Shown here: in pieces, positions 27,240 through 36,431 of the stretch
Numbering within the stretch: position 1 is the stretch's first letter
How the letters are laid out: each line of letters opens with the position of its first letter
Source of the DNA: Roseovarius sp.
GTDB taxonomy: Bacteria > Pseudomonadota > Alphaproteobacteria > Rhodobacterales > Rhodobacteraceae
Assembly (NCBI GenBank): GCA_021775255.1
Contig: JAJFIA010000015.1
Span: forward strand, 1-64,000
Length of the DNA: 64,000 nucleotides
Direction: 5' to 3'
Notes under the pieces: generated by a model
What the model was told of the DNA's origin: nothing
What the model saw: the letters and a program-made list of their open reading frames with translations, nothing else
Databases searched by the model: none
Translations under genes and position numbers: made by a program

Positions 27240-28979
27240 CTATTCCCAACAGCTAACCAAAACTGTCATATCCGAGGCCTGCCGGGTGAGGGTTTCGGGC
27301 GGAATATGATTTTGGTCCGATGTCTCATTCACTGTAATTCCTGCCCGTTGCAAAATTTGCGTCAACGCCTCGGTTCCTGCGGCAAAGCTCACGCCGTCAG
27401 GCAGTTGCCGCCCGTTCTGGCGGGCGGGCAAGAGCATCCCCAAAACCGCACCTCCTGCATCAATCACCGGTCCGCCGGTATCGCCATCAAGGGCGGCAAG
27501 CGCCAGGCGTTTCATTCCCGGCTCGCCGTTCAGGCCGCGCAAATCGGCCAATTGGCCAAAGGTCATGGTTGGCGCGCCCAAAATCCCGCCATAAGAATAT
27601 CCCGCCACCGCGATATCCGAATGCAGGCGCGGCACAGAGCGTTGGAATGCGGCAACAAAAAGGGGTGCAAGCGGCTCTTTCGGGCGCAAAATGGCAATGC
27701 CAAGCACGGCATCATCGGCCAGCACTTCGGCCTCATGATCCCCATCAATGGTGATCCGGGTGCAGCTTTGCACAACCTCATCCGTGGTCACAACCGTGCC
27801 GGTTTTGTCCACATAAAATCCCGACCGTGACAGCCTGGGCTGGCGGATCTGAAGCCCGGCCAGAAGATCAATCCGCTGATCCTCATTCGATCCCGCAGCC
27901 GGATCAAGCACACCGTCGATGGGCTCAAAACTGGCCAGCATCCGGTCCAGAACCCGCTGCCTGCGGGCCTCATCGCCCGAAGGCCAGACCAGCGTGAACC
28001 CCTTGATCATCCCGCCTTCAAGCCAGGCCTGGGTATGGGATATGATCTGCGCGTTCTCTCCCACCAGCGAAAAGGCCTTGCCACTGATTTCGCGCGGGCC
28101 ATTGGGCGGCACGATCTCAAGCGTCTGCATGATGTCATAAAGCCCGGCTAGGGTGGCCTCATCGCCCTGCTGGCTGATCATCAAAGCCCGCACCTGGCCG
28201 TTACCAACCGGATTATAATGCACAAAGGGCGGCTCGTATTTATCAAATTTCACCAGTTCCATAGGCAGGATCATTGCGATGCCTGCGCCCTTATTGCGCA
28301 CCACCTCAAGCCCAAGCCCCTCGAACGCGGAATTATACTGCCGCATCAGCTCATTGCGCTGAAAGGTGGTCAGCACGCCGGTTTCTTCAAAATTATTACG
28401 CTCCTGCCAGCGCGACATCGAGCCGCGCGTACCCCGGCCATAGGCCCCGTCAATCGCGCCATCATAAAACCCGGCCCATTTCAGCGCGACCTGCAATTGC
28501 TTGCGCTGCTCGCGGCTCAGAAGGCTTTCGCCTGCAAGCGCCTCAGGTTTTGTTTCCCGGGTGTAATCAGGCTGGGCATGCGTGCTTGCCTCGACAATCT
28601 CAGGCTCGGAACTGGCCTCGGCCTCCTGCCCGGAAGGCTGGTGCAATGTATTTACCCCATCGGGCCAGAATTGTTGCTGGTAGGCGGTACTTCTGGCGAT
28701 ATAACTGTCTTGCGGGATCAGCCGATCGGCCTTGTAAACCGCAAGAACCTGCCGGGCATCACCTGGGGAATATGGCCCCAAGACAACCGCAAACCACCCG
28801 TTCGAGATGGCAAACCCGTTCACATCCTGCAAATTGGCCGCATAACGGCGAATGGTTTGCTCTGCACTTGCAAGGCTTGGCAGTGCCTCTACCTGAATCC
28901 AGGCCTGATCCTCAGCCCTGGACAGAGTTGCCGGAAAAACCAGATACACCGCGAGAAATACCGCCCAGACATACCGCAT
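27240..28979 (-). CDS. Exported SPOR / peptidoglycan-binding / trypsin-fold protein with all three catalytic residues missing
   Basis: 579 residues with a signal peptide (VFLAVYLVFPATLSRA-ED). A SPOR-like region spans 25-105 (AWIQVEALPSLASAEQ, FAVVLGPYSPGDARQ). A peptidoglycan-binding_1 domain spans about 152-215 (LQVALKWAGFYDGAIDGAYGRGTRGSMSRWQ). A conserved spacer follows, then a trypsin_2/HtrA-like fold from about 380. In that fold the His motif (TNNHVV in HtrA) reads TTDEVV, the Asp motif (DLAVL) reads VLGIAIL, and the Ser motif (GNSGGP) reads GDTGGP. The charge relay is therefore absent and protease activity is unlikely. It probably binds peptidoglycan and a partner in the periplasm. Confidence 0.82.
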   Translation of the reverse strand: MRYVWAVFLAVYLVFPATLSRAEDQAWIQVEALPSLASAEQTIRRYAANLQDVNGFAISNGWFAVVLGPYSPGDARQVLAVYKADRLIPQDSYIARSTAYQQQFWPDGVNTLHQPSGQEAEASSEPEIVEASTHAQPDYTRETKPEALAGESLLSREQRKQLQVALKWAGFYDGAIDGAYGRGTRGSMSRWQERNNFEETGVLTTFQRNELMRQYNSAFEGLGLEVVRNKGAGIAMILPMELVKFDKYEPPFVHYNPVGNGQVRALMISQQGDEATLAGLYDIMQTLEIVPPNGPREISGKAFSLVGENAQIISHTQAWLEGGMIKGFTLVWPSGDEARRQRVLDRMLASFEPIDGVLDPAAGSNEDQRIDLLAGLQIRQPRLSRSGFYVDKTGTVVTTDEVVQSCTRITIDGDHEAEVLADDAVLGIAILRPKEPLAPLFVAAFQRSVPRLHSDIAVAGYSYGGILGAPTMTFGQLADLRGLNGEPGMKRLALAALDGDTGGPVIDAGGAVLGMLLPARQNGRQLPDGVSFAAGTEALTQILQRAGITVNETSDQNHIPPETLTRQASDMTVLVSCWE

Positions 28980-29166
28980 AATAAATTACCCTACCTTTTA
29001 GGCCGTCAAAATTTCGGCCCTTGTTTCCTGTCTTTTAACAAATCTTTGCGCGAACGCACTCAAAAACGCACAAAACAGGATAAATTTTAAATGTGCACAG
29101 TAACCGGTTTTGCAGCCAGATGGCTTTAACTAGCACAGCCCGCATGCCATAAGGCCCGCGCATGAC

Positions 29167-30384
29167 ATGAAATTGCATAAGGCCCCAAATGTGCTGAATT
29201 CCTTTGTTCTTTTGGTCACGATACTGACGGCGGGCCTTCTTGTTTATCCCAAACTGTCCAATGCGCGCCTGTGGCGGGCCTCAATCACCCCTCTGGCGTC
29301 GATCATCGGCAGCGGTTTTCTGGTGCTTGGGCCGATCCTCAATGTCTCATACGGGCGTTATGCGCTGGCGATCATGCTGGTGCTATGCGCTGTGGCTTAT
29401 CTGTTCGGGGCCAGCATCCGCTATAATATCGCCATTCTTGATCAGGAGGAAAAACCGCGCTCGGGGCTGGAGCACTGGCTTGAGATCCTGTCAGCCTGGG
29501 CGCTGGCTTTTGCCTATGTCATATCCGTCACCTATTATCTTAACCTGTTTGGTGCCTTTGGCGTGCGCCTGACCCCGGTGGATGACATATTCCATGCCCG
29601 TATCCTGACAAGCGCCGTGCTGATCCTGATCCTGCTGGTGGGCTGGGGCCGCGGCTTTTCGGCGCTGGAGCGGATGGAGCAGGTCTCGGTCGGGATCAAA
29701 CTGGCGATCATCTCGGGGCTGTTATTTGGCCTTGGGGTCTATTTTGTGCAACAGGCGCAGCACGGCGCGCTGGTGCTCACCCCCCCGGCTCTGGGCATAT
29801 GGAATGGGCTGACCCTGGCTTTTGGTCTGATTGTCACGGTGCAGGGTTTCGAAACCTCGCGCTACCTCGGGGGGAGCTATTCGGCCCGTACCCGTATCCG
29901 CTCGATGCGGTTGGCACAGCTACTTTCAACCGCTATCTATCTGATATATATTGGTTTCCTGTCGTTTTCCTTTCCGGCAGGCACGCTCACACTGGACGAG
30001 ACAACCATTATTGACCTGATGCAGATTGTCGCCCCCATCCTGCCGATCCTGCTGGTTGCCGCGGCACTCAGCGCGCAATTCAGCGCCGCCGTGGCCGATA
30101 CCAGCGGCTCGGGCGGGCTGATCGTTGAGCTGACCAAAGGCCGGATTTCCGCGCGTCAGGGCTATGCCATTCTGGTGGGGATCGGCCTGGTCATGACCTG
30201 GACATATGATGTGTTCCAGATCATCAGCCACGCCTCGCGCGCCTTTGCGCTTTACTATGCCCTGCAGGCGGCCATTGCCACAGTGACGGCCGTGCGGCAA
30301 AAGCACACCGGCAAGGCCCTGTTATTCATGGCGGCGACCCTGCTCGCGGTGCTGATCGTGATCTTTGGCCGGGCGGTTGAATAA
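29167..30384 (+). CDS. APC-superfamily-like membrane permease, substrate unknown
   Basis: 405 residues, about eleven or twelve hydrophobic helices. The opening GSGFLVLGPILN resembles the helix-1 substrate loop (GSGxF) of amino-acid/polyamine/cation permeases, and VQGFETSRYLGG resembles their helix-6 region (GFE). The length is slightly short for the family. No signal or regulator is adjacent. I would call it a permease-like membrane protein; the transported solute is not inferable. Confidence 0.65.
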   Translation: MKLHKAPNVLNSFVLLVTILTAGLLVYPKLSNARLWRASITPLASIIGSGFLVLGPILNVSYGRYALAIMLVLCAVAYLFGASIRYNIAILDQEEKPRSGLEHWLEILSAWALAFAYVISVTYYLNLFGAFGVRLTPVDDIFHARILTSAVLILILLVGWGRGFSALERMEQVSVGIKLAIISGLLFGLGVYFVQQAQHGALVLTPPALGIWNGLTLAFGLIVTVQGFETSRYLGGSYSARTRIRSMRLAQLLSTAIYLIYIGFLSFSFPAGTLTLDETTIIDLMQIVAPILPILLVAAALSAQFSAAVADTSGSGGLIVELTKGRISARQGYAILVGIGLVMTWTYDVFQIISHASRAFALYYALQAAIATVTAVRQKHTGKALLFMAATLLAVLIVIFGRAVE

Positions 30385-30544
30385 GGGCTTTGCCGGTCAG
30401 GGGCCATCATGCGGAAATACCATGACGGAATCATGCGCCGCCGCTGCTGGTTAGTTTCCTGGAATGCGGTTTGAAAAGTGCAGGCTTCTGTTGCCAGGTG
30501 CCTGCGAACCCCGCCTGACCTTGCTAGAGGCCAGGGCTTAGTTT

Positions 30545-30789
30545 TTCGGTTTTTCCGACTGCTTACGCAGCAAGAGCTACCGGAGCACGATTGTCATTTG
30601 CAATTGTACTATGTGAACCGATAACGGTGGCATCCCGCCGAAACAAAGCAAACCCCTTTAGACGTTCGTCGATCCTGTTTCGACCCCATGATCCCCAAAT
30701 GAAGGATAATTGGTGGAGTCGCCGGGTACCGCCCCCGGGTCCGATCCGCTTATTACGAGCGCGTTTATGTTCATAGTCCCCGAAAGGAC
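30545..30789 (-). ncRNA. ssrA: Transfer-messenger RNA, circularly permuted two-piece form
   Basis: Read leftward. The acceptor piece comes first: its T-stem CCGGG/CCCGG lies just before GGCGACTCCACCA, whose CCA is at 30711-30713. After a 14-base linker (30697-30710) the coding piece begins at GGGGATCATGGGGTCG (30696). The tag frame is GCA AAT GAC ... GCT GCG TAA, encoding ANDNRAPVALAA at 30566-30601 with stop 30563-30565. Piece order (3' half, linker, 5' half with tag) is the permutation known in alphaproteobacteria. The RNA rescues stalled ribosomes and marks the peptide for ClpXP, aided by SspB, which is encoded at 54233-54709. Outer ends are approximate. The interval 30385-30893 holds nothing else. 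Confidence 0.93.
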
Positions 30790-30795
30790 AGCTTA

Positions 30796-30824
30796 TATAT
30801 AAGCCATCCGCATGGGATTGCCAA
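30796..30824 (-). promoter_or_regulatory. Promoter of ssrA
   Basis: On the minus strand TTGGCA (30824-30819) is followed after exactly 17 bases by TATATA (30801-30796), a near-consensus sigma-70 promoter with a start expected near 30789. The -10 box lies in the palindrome GCTTATATATAAGC (30791-30804). Confidence 0.7.
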
Positions 30825-30893
30825 GGGAAGGGTCGGGTAAACCGGGATATTTTGCGCAATCAATGTCGATCATTGTCGGTGCAAGCGGGCGGT

Positions 30894-31112
30894 TTATCTC
30901 TGGCTGCGCTGCCTTGCCTCGCGGATTACGGCTTCGGCAAGCACAATAAAACAGTAAAATGTCAGCAAAAGACCGGCGGGCAGGGGGCCGATCAGGCCTT
31001 TGTGCAACAGGATCCACACAACGATGATTCCCCCAAGAATGGCCAGGGTCAGCCGAAGATCGGCCACGAACATCTTGAAGAGTTCCTTGAATACGTCGCC
31101 AATGATATTCAT
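30894..31112 (-). CDS. Small membrane protein, unrecognised
   Basis: 72 residues: an amphipathic start (MNIIGDVFKELFKMFVADL), then two hydrophobic helices (TLAILGGIIVVWILL and PAGLLLTFYCFIVLAEAVI), and a basic tail (REARQRSQR). It overlaps the end of the COG4280-type membrane protein gene by 4 bp (ATGA), so they are translationally coupled and probably form one complex or pathway. Function unknown. Confidence 0.75.
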   Translation of the reverse strand: MNIIGDVFKELFKMFVADLRLTLAILGGIIVVWILLHKGLIGPLPAGLLLTFYCFIVLAEAVIREARQRSQR

Positions 31113-31861
31113 GATATGCTCCTTGCAAATTTTTCACCGATCAGACGAACCAGCCCAATGCCCAGCAGTAAAAACGCGGCGGCAAGGGCAATAAGAACAA
31201 GATCGGCACCGGGCCATTCAACGCCAAGCCCTTCCCCCGTCCAGAACACACCAAATGCCGACAGCATCACTCCGACACCAAATTTAAGGGTGTTTTCAGG
31301 TACTTGAGCCAATGGCTTGTGGACAAAAGCCCCAATACCCAGGACCAGAAGGCAGGCAGCCAGGGCACCCAGGGAGGCCTCCCACAACAGCCCTTTGCCG
31401 GTCCCCACCGCGATGACGATAAACACCACTTCCAGACCTTCAAGAAGCACGGCCTTGAAAGCGGCGATACCGGCAATCCATTGCAGCGTATCCTGCGTGC
31501 CGGTCTGGGATTGCAACGCGGCGGATTCCTCGGCGAAGGCTTCAATTTCATCATGAAGCGGCAATATCCCGGCCGCGCGAAGAATTGCTTTGCGCAGCCA
31601 TCCCATGCCAAAAAGCAAAAGCAATATGCCGACAAACAGTTGCAGAATATGGATGGGAATGAATTGAAGCGCCGGGCCAAGGATGAGGATGATCAGGGCC
31701 AATACCCCGAGCGCCGCAAGCGTGCCCAGAATGGCCGGGCGCCAGCCGCGCGTTGTGCCCACCGCCAGCACAATGGTGAATGCTTCGACAACCTCGACGA
31801 TTGACGCGAGGAAGGTTGCTGTGATGGCCGGAAACATTATTGTCCAGAAATCTGGTGGCAT
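31109..31861 (-). CDS. COG4280-type membrane protein, possible cation transporter
   Basis: 250 residues, about seven helices in two similar halves. Each half has an ExxE pair in a helix: SIVEVVEAFTIVLAVGT (about 20-36) and LLEGLEVVFIVIAVGTGKG (about 139-158). The latter looks like the REGLE metal motif of FTR1 iron permeases and the ExGDK-type motifs of cation exchangers, so a metal-ion role is plausible but unproven. Divergent from an rpiR-type regulator and coupled to a 72-residue membrane protein downstream. Confidence 0.7.
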   Translation of the reverse strand: MPPDFWTIMFPAITATFLASIVEVVEAFTIVLAVGTTRGWRPAILGTLAALGVLALIILILGPALQFIPIHILQLFVGILLLLFGMGWLRKAILRAAGILPLHDEIEAFAEESAALQSQTGTQDTLQWIAGIAAFKAVLLEGLEVVFIVIAVGTGKGLLWEASLGALAACLLVLGIGAFVHKPLAQVPENTLKFGVGVMLSAFGVFWTGEGLGVEWPGADLVLIALAAAFLLLGIGLVRLIGEKFARSIS

Positions 31862-31948
31862 TGTCTTCTCCAGTAGGATTTGTTGTAAAAACTACACTTG
31901 TGTTGTTAGCATAACATTATTGTATGTCGTAATTGCAACGTCTATATT

Positions 31949-32818
31949 GTGATCATGGATGAAATGTCATTTACACAACGGCTTGCAGCGGCCCCTGCCG
32001 GGCTGACACCGGGCGAACGGCGGGTGATTGACTATCTTGCCAACAATCGTGAAATGGCGCTTTTGGCCTCGGCCGCTGACATGGCAAAACAGATTGGCAC
32101 CAGCGATGCAACGGTGATCCGAACGGCCCGTAAAATCGGGTTTTCCGGGCTGGAAGAGCTACGGCGCGGTCTGGCCGGTGATCTGCGGCGTGATCTTACA
32201 CTGTCTGAGCGCATCGCGAATGATCTGCGTAATACCGATGGTGGTGTATCGGGGATCGTTGCGCAAACCATCAAAACCCTGCAAGCCACCTTGGATGCCC
32301 TGATGACAAATGCCTCAGAAGATATGGAAAGCGCCATGGATGTGCTGACACAGGCAAAACGCCTTCAGATCTTCGGAATCGGGCCGTCCGGGCATCTTGC
32401 CGGTTACTTTTCGGCACAGATGCGGCGGTTGGGGGCGGATGCACGGCCCTTGCGGCAGACCGGATTACAGATGGCGGATGATCTGATCGGTTTGCAGGCG
32501 GGGGATGCAATACTGGCCCTGGCCTATGATCGCCCATATCCCGAGATTACCGCGCTGATTGATCGGGCCATCGCCCTGAAACTGCCGGTAATTCTGATTA
32601 CATCGCCAGGGCCGGTTTTGCCTGATTACCGGGCTGATATCGTGTTGCGTGTGGCCCGCGGACGGGCCGATGGTTTTGGGTTGCACGCCGGAACGCTTGC
32701 CTTGCTGGAGGCAATCCTGGCGGGTTTTGCCGCGTCGCTGCCCGAGAAGGCACGCAAAGCGCTGGATTCCCTGAATGCCGCCCGCAAAGCTATCTCAGGC
32801 GATGGGATGGGGCTATGA
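31949..32818 (+). CDS. MurR/RpiR-family transcriptional regulator
   Basis: 289 residues: N-terminal HTH_6 domain (about 1-80; ADMAKQIGTSDATVIRTARKIGFSGLEELR) and C-terminal SIS sugar-phosphate isomerase-like domain (about 125-255; FGIGPSGHLAGYFSAQMRRLG). RpiR regulators bind phosphorylated sugars or related ligands through SIS. Divergent from the COG4280 operon across an 87-bp AT-rich spacer (31862-31948), which suggests it controls that operon. ATG at 31955 is an alternative start. Ends at a strong convergent terminator. Confidence 0.88.
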   Translation: MIMDEMSFTQRLAAAPAGLTPGERRVIDYLANNREMALLASAADMAKQIGTSDATVIRTARKIGFSGLEELRRGLAGDLRRDLTLSERIANDLRNTDGGVSGIVAQTIKTLQATLDALMTNASEDMESAMDVLTQAKRLQIFGIGPSGHLAGYFSAQMRRLGADARPLRQTGLQMADDLIGLQAGDAILALAYDRPYPEITALIDRAIALKLPVILITSPGPVLPDYRADIVLRVARGRADGFGLHAGTLALLEAILAGFAASLPEKARKALDSLNAARKAISGDGMGL

Positions 32819-32871
32819 TGCGCCGATGCGACAAGCCGGAATTGCAGTGTTTGGAAACTGGTTAACCAGAA

Positions 32872-32905
32872 AAAGCAGCGCCGTTTGGGGCGCTGCTTTC
32901 CAGAT
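32872..32905. terminator. Bidirectional terminator
   Basis: Perfect 11-bp stem AAAGCAGCGCC / GGCGCTGCTTT (32872-32882, 32889-32899) with loop GTTTGG, A-rich on the left and T-rich on the right. It serves the convergent RpiR and BCCT genes. Confidence 0.88.
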
Positions 32906-32912
32906 TTTTCGA

Positions 32913-34739
32913 TTACTCGGCGGGCTGCGCCTCTCCGACGCCTGATTTTTCACGCTTGCCGTCATTGTAAAGCGCTTTGGTCAGGGCCACTACCATCAGC
33001 CCCATCACCATGGTGAAGGGCAGGGCGCCGATGATCATCGCGTTCTTGAGCGCATCCATCGGGTTGTTTTCACCCGCCGCCACGATCAGCGTGCCAATCA
33101 CCGCCGTCAGGATCAGGCCCCAGATGATCCGGTGTTTGATGCCGGTCTCCTGTGCGCCGCCTGACATGATGGTGTTCATCACCAGAATGCCCGAATCCGC
33201 CGAGGTGACCAGAAAGGTCATGATCAGCACCACGCTCATGATCGAGATACCGGTCAGCAGGCTGCCATCAATCATCTGGCCCAGGGTGACAAACAACTTG
33301 GCGGTGTTCGACGCCGCCGAAATGACACCACCGGCATCGCCGTTCAGTTCAAGATCCACCGCTGTGCCGCCAAGGATGGTCATCCAGGCAAAACACACCA
33401 GCGCCGGCGCGATGACACAGCCCAGAATGAACTCACGCACGGTCCGGCCCTTGGAGATACGCGCCAGAAACAGCCCGACAAATGGTGAAAACGCGATCCA
33501 CCAGGCCCAGTAGAACGTGGTCCAGCCCGATTGCCAGCTAAACAGGCGCTGTTCAGTGCCCGCCGCGTAGGCGGCTGTGAGCGTGGCCTCATCAAGATTG
33601 GCCGCAGCACCTTCCAGGCCGGATTTGAACCCGTCAAAACTGCCCCAGGCATTCGTCGCCCCGCCAATCAGATCAGCGGCCAGCGGTTTGGCCGCCTCGG
33701 GCAGGGCGGCCGCAAAGGCATCGGCCGATTGCGGCCCGTAAGCGCCAAAGCTAAGCTGCAGGAAGTGCAGGATATAATCCACAATCGCCGTGGCATAGGT
33801 GGTCATGGCAAAGAAGAACGAGCCAAAGATCACGAAGGTCAGCAGCAGGATAAGCGACAGCACCAGATTGAGGTTCGAGAGGTACTTAACCCCACGCCCC
33901 ACGCCCGATACCGCCGACAGGATCGACATGCCCATGATGACAATCAACCCGGCAATCAGGCCAACCTTGCTTGGGGCCGGTGTGTCGCCGCTCATATCCA
34001 TGACCCATTCGACCCCGGATATGGAATAAAGCCCGTCGATCAGTTGCGATACGCCAAACCCGATGGTGACAGACACGCCCAGAATGGTGGCAACCACGCC
34101 CAGCACATCTACCACATGGCCCAGAAAACCGTTCATCAGCTTGCCAAAAAGTGGCGTTAATGCCGAACGGATGGTCAGCGGCATATCGCGCGTATAGGCG
34201 TAATAAGCCAGGCTGAGACCGGTCACCACATAGATTGCCCAGGCATGAAAGCCGTAATGCAGGAAGGTATAGCGAAAGCCCGATTGCATCGATGCGGCTG
34301 TTTTGGGGGCAACTTCACCCTGTAAAATAACCGGGTTTGAACCCCAAAGGCCCAAAGGCTCGGCGGTGGCAAAGACCATCAGGCCCACACCAAGGCCTGC
34401 ACCAAACATCATCGAAAACCATGAAAAATTGGAAAATTCCGGCGCTTCACCGGCGGTGCCCATCACCTTTTTGCCTGATTGCGGCAGCGCGGCCACGACA
34501 AAGAGGAAGATGGCAAAAATGCCGACGATAATGATGTAAAAGGTGTTGAATTTTTCCAGCAGCAAACCATTGAAGCTGCCCAGCGTGCCGTTTGCATTGG
34601 CTGGAAAAACCAGCGCCCATAGCACGAGGCCCACCATGATACCCTTGCTGATCAACGCGATGGGCAGGCTGTTATTGTGGTAAAAACCGCCCTCCTGCGT
34701 CTTGATCTGAAGGTCCGTAAACGGAGCTTTGATTGACAT
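32913..34739 (-). CDS. BCCT-family transporter (betaine/carnitine/choline type)
   Basis: 608 residues with twelve predicted helices. The BCCT signature WTTFYWAWWIAFSPFVGLFLARISKGRTVREF lies near residues 405-437. The Gly-rich stretch of helix 3 reads GAGLGVGLMVFATAEP. It imports a quaternary amine or related zwitterion driven by sodium or protons. An acidic/loop insertion of about 60 residues (Ala/Asp-rich, near 340-395) is longer than usual. Divergent from a class-V PLP enzyme across a 347-bp spacer containing GTTTCAA inverted repeats. Confidence 0.9.
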   Translation of the reverse strand: MSIKAPFTDLQIKTQEGGFYHNNSLPIALISKGIMVGLVLWALVFPANANGTLGSFNGLLLEKFNTFYIIIVGIFAIFLFVVAALPQSGKKVMGTAGEAPEFSNFSWFSMMFGAGLGVGLMVFATAEPLGLWGSNPVILQGEVAPKTAASMQSGFRYTFLHYGFHAWAIYVVTGLSLAYYAYTRDMPLTIRSALTPLFGKLMNGFLGHVVDVLGVVATILGVSVTIGFGVSQLIDGLYSISGVEWVMDMSGDTPAPSKVGLIAGLIVIMGMSILSAVSGVGRGVKYLSNLNLVLSLILLLTFVIFGSFFFAMTTYATAIVDYILHFLQLSFGAYGPQSADAFAAALPEAAKPLAADLIGGATNAWGSFDGFKSGLEGAAANLDEATLTAAYAAGTEQRLFSWQSGWTTFYWAWWIAFSPFVGLFLARISKGRTVREFILGCVIAPALVCFAWMTILGGTAVDLELNGDAGGVISAASNTAKLFVTLGQMIDGSLLTGISIMSVVLIMTFLVTSADSGILVMNTIMSGGAQETGIKHRIIWGLILTAVIGTLIVAAGENNPMDALKNAMIIGALPFTMVMGLMVVALTKALYNDGKREKSGVGEAQPAE

Positions 34740-35086
34740 GACATTTCCCTGTTATCTGTTTCAAATAAAGGAAAACGGGCAGGTTGTTTATTTTCTTGAA
34801 ACTATCATTTGTTGTCTTTTGCGCGATTTCCTATGGATACTATCTCATAATTGGGTGTTTCTTAATATGATAAATTACGACACTCTCAAAACCAGTTGCG
34901 ACGTAAAATCGGTAAATTGAAACCTGAAATGCAGACATGAGCCCGGCAATTTCTGAGGATTTACAATCAAAATACTGTGTTATGGCTTGAGCTTTCCACC
35001 GTATATTGTGTGCGTCGCGGTGCTTGTATTTACGTTTGCATTCCTGTTTTGTGACCAGATAAATCGCAGGAGTCAGGAGCCAAGAC
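34740..35086. promoter_or_regulatory. Divergent AT-rich promoter region with GTTTCAA inverted repeat
   Basis: 347 bp, much more AT-rich than its neighbours, between the divergent BCCT and class-V PLP genes. GTTTCAA (34758-34764) is inverted at 34796-34802 (TTGAAAC), 18 bp upstream of the BCCT start. Related GTTTCA repeats occur before the rpiR gene at 49438. The class-V gene has AGGAG twice shortly before its ATG. No small gene or RNA can be supported here. Confidence 0.4.
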
Positions 35087-36313
35087 ATGCGTGACACATT
35101 GGATATTGAATATGTCCGGGCAAGTTTCCCGGCTTTTTCCGAGCCCGGTTTGCAAGGTCAGGCGTTCTTTGAAAATGCCGGCGGATCTTATACCTGCGCA
35201 CAGGTGATCAGCCGGCTTGAACGCTATTATCGCCAGCGTAAAGTACAGCCCTACGGCCCTTATGAGGCGAGCCAACTGGCGGGTGCGGAAATGGACGAGG
35301 CCCGCAGCCGCCTGGCGGAAATGCTTGGGGTGGAAACGGATGAGCTGAGCTTTGGCCCCTCGACCACGCAAAACACCTATGTTCTGGCACAGGCGTTCCG
35401 GCAATGGCTGAGCCCCGGCGATGCCATCATCGTGACCAATCAGGATCACGAGGCCAATTCCGGCCCGTGGCGGCGGCTGGCAGACGCGGGCATTGAGATA
35501 CGCGAATGGAAGATCGACCCGGATACCGGGCATTTGCCGCGTGAGGCGCTGGAAAATCTGCTGGATGAGCGGGTGAGGCTGGTGTGTTTCCCGCATTGCT
35601 CGAATGTGGTGGGAGAGATCAACCCGGTGACGGAAATCACCGCCCGCGCCCATGCGGCGGGGGCGTTTGTCTGTGTTGATGGGGTGTCATACGCGCCGCA
35701 TGGCTTTGCCGATGTGGGCGCCATGGGGCCGGATATCTATTTGTTTTCAGCCTATAAAACATACGGGCCGCATCAGGGGATCATGGTCATGCGCCGCGCC
35801 CTGGGCGAATTGCTACCCAATCAGGGGCATTATTTCAATGCCGGGTGTCTTTACAAACGCTTCACCCCCGCAGGCCCTGATCATGCACAGATTGCCGCCT
35901 CGGCCGGGATGGCGGATTATATGGATGATCTGGCGGATCATCACGCGATCAAAGGCGATGCCCGCGCGCGCTGCGCTGACGTGCATGATCTGATGCGGGC
36001 CCATGAAACAGAAATGCTGCAGCCGCTGCTGGATATGCTGAGCGCGCGCAATTCGGTGCGCCTCTTGGGGCCGGATCAGGCCGCAAAGCGCGCCCCGACT
36101 GTGGCGCTGGCCTTGCAGGGATCGGGGTTTGAGGCGGCCGCAAAGCTGGCAGAACGCGGGATCATGGCGGGGGGCGGGGATTTTTATGCGATACGCGCGC
36201 TTGAGGCCATGCGGGTTAACCCCGATCACGGCGCATTACGTCTGAGTTTTGTGCATTATACCTCGCCTGCCGAGCGGGATAAGCTGCTTGAGGCGCTGGA
36301 TGATATTTTATAG
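35087..36313 (+). CDS. Class-V aminotransferase/cysteine desulfurase-like PLP enzyme
   Basis: 408 residues of the CsdA/SufS-like fold. FFENAGGSYT near residue 28, the cofactor Asp in FVCVDGVSYAPHG (D198), and the Schiff-base lysine K224 in FSAYKTYGPHQG. It lacks the conserved catalytic Cys loop typical of SufS/IscS, so it belongs to the family often annotated as cysteine desulfurase-like without proven desulfurase activity. The divergent partner is a BCCT transporter, which hints at a nitrogenous substrate; that is inference. Confidence 0.82.
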   Translation: MRDTLDIEYVRASFPAFSEPGLQGQAFFENAGGSYTCAQVISRLERYYRQRKVQPYGPYEASQLAGAEMDEARSRLAEMLGVETDELSFGPSTTQNTYVLAQAFRQWLSPGDAIIVTNQDHEANSGPWRRLADAGIEIREWKIDPDTGHLPREALENLLDERVRLVCFPHCSNVVGEINPVTEITARAHAAGAFVCVDGVSYAPHGFADVGAMGPDIYLFSAYKTYGPHQGIMVMRRALGELLPNQGHYFNAGCLYKRFTPAGPDHAQIAASAGMADYMDDLADHHAIKGDARARCADVHDLMRAHETEMLQPLLDMLSARNSVRLLGPDQAAKRAPTVALALQGSGFEAAAKLAERGIMAGGGDFYAIRALEAMRVNPDHGALRLSFVHYTSPAERDKLLEALDDIL

Positions 36314-36431
36314 GGCAAAATAATCGGCGGTCACACTGTCAAGGATAATATGCGCTGCCTCTTGTGCAGATGGGGCCGGGCGCGGTAATCATGTATAACG
36401 CAAATTTATTGGTCAAGCCCCGGAGAATATC

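Noticed and set aside
30563-30859. 98-codon frame ending IANDNRAPVALAA
   Set aside because: It is the tmRNA sequence read as a protein; the C-terminus is the tag peptide of ssrA.
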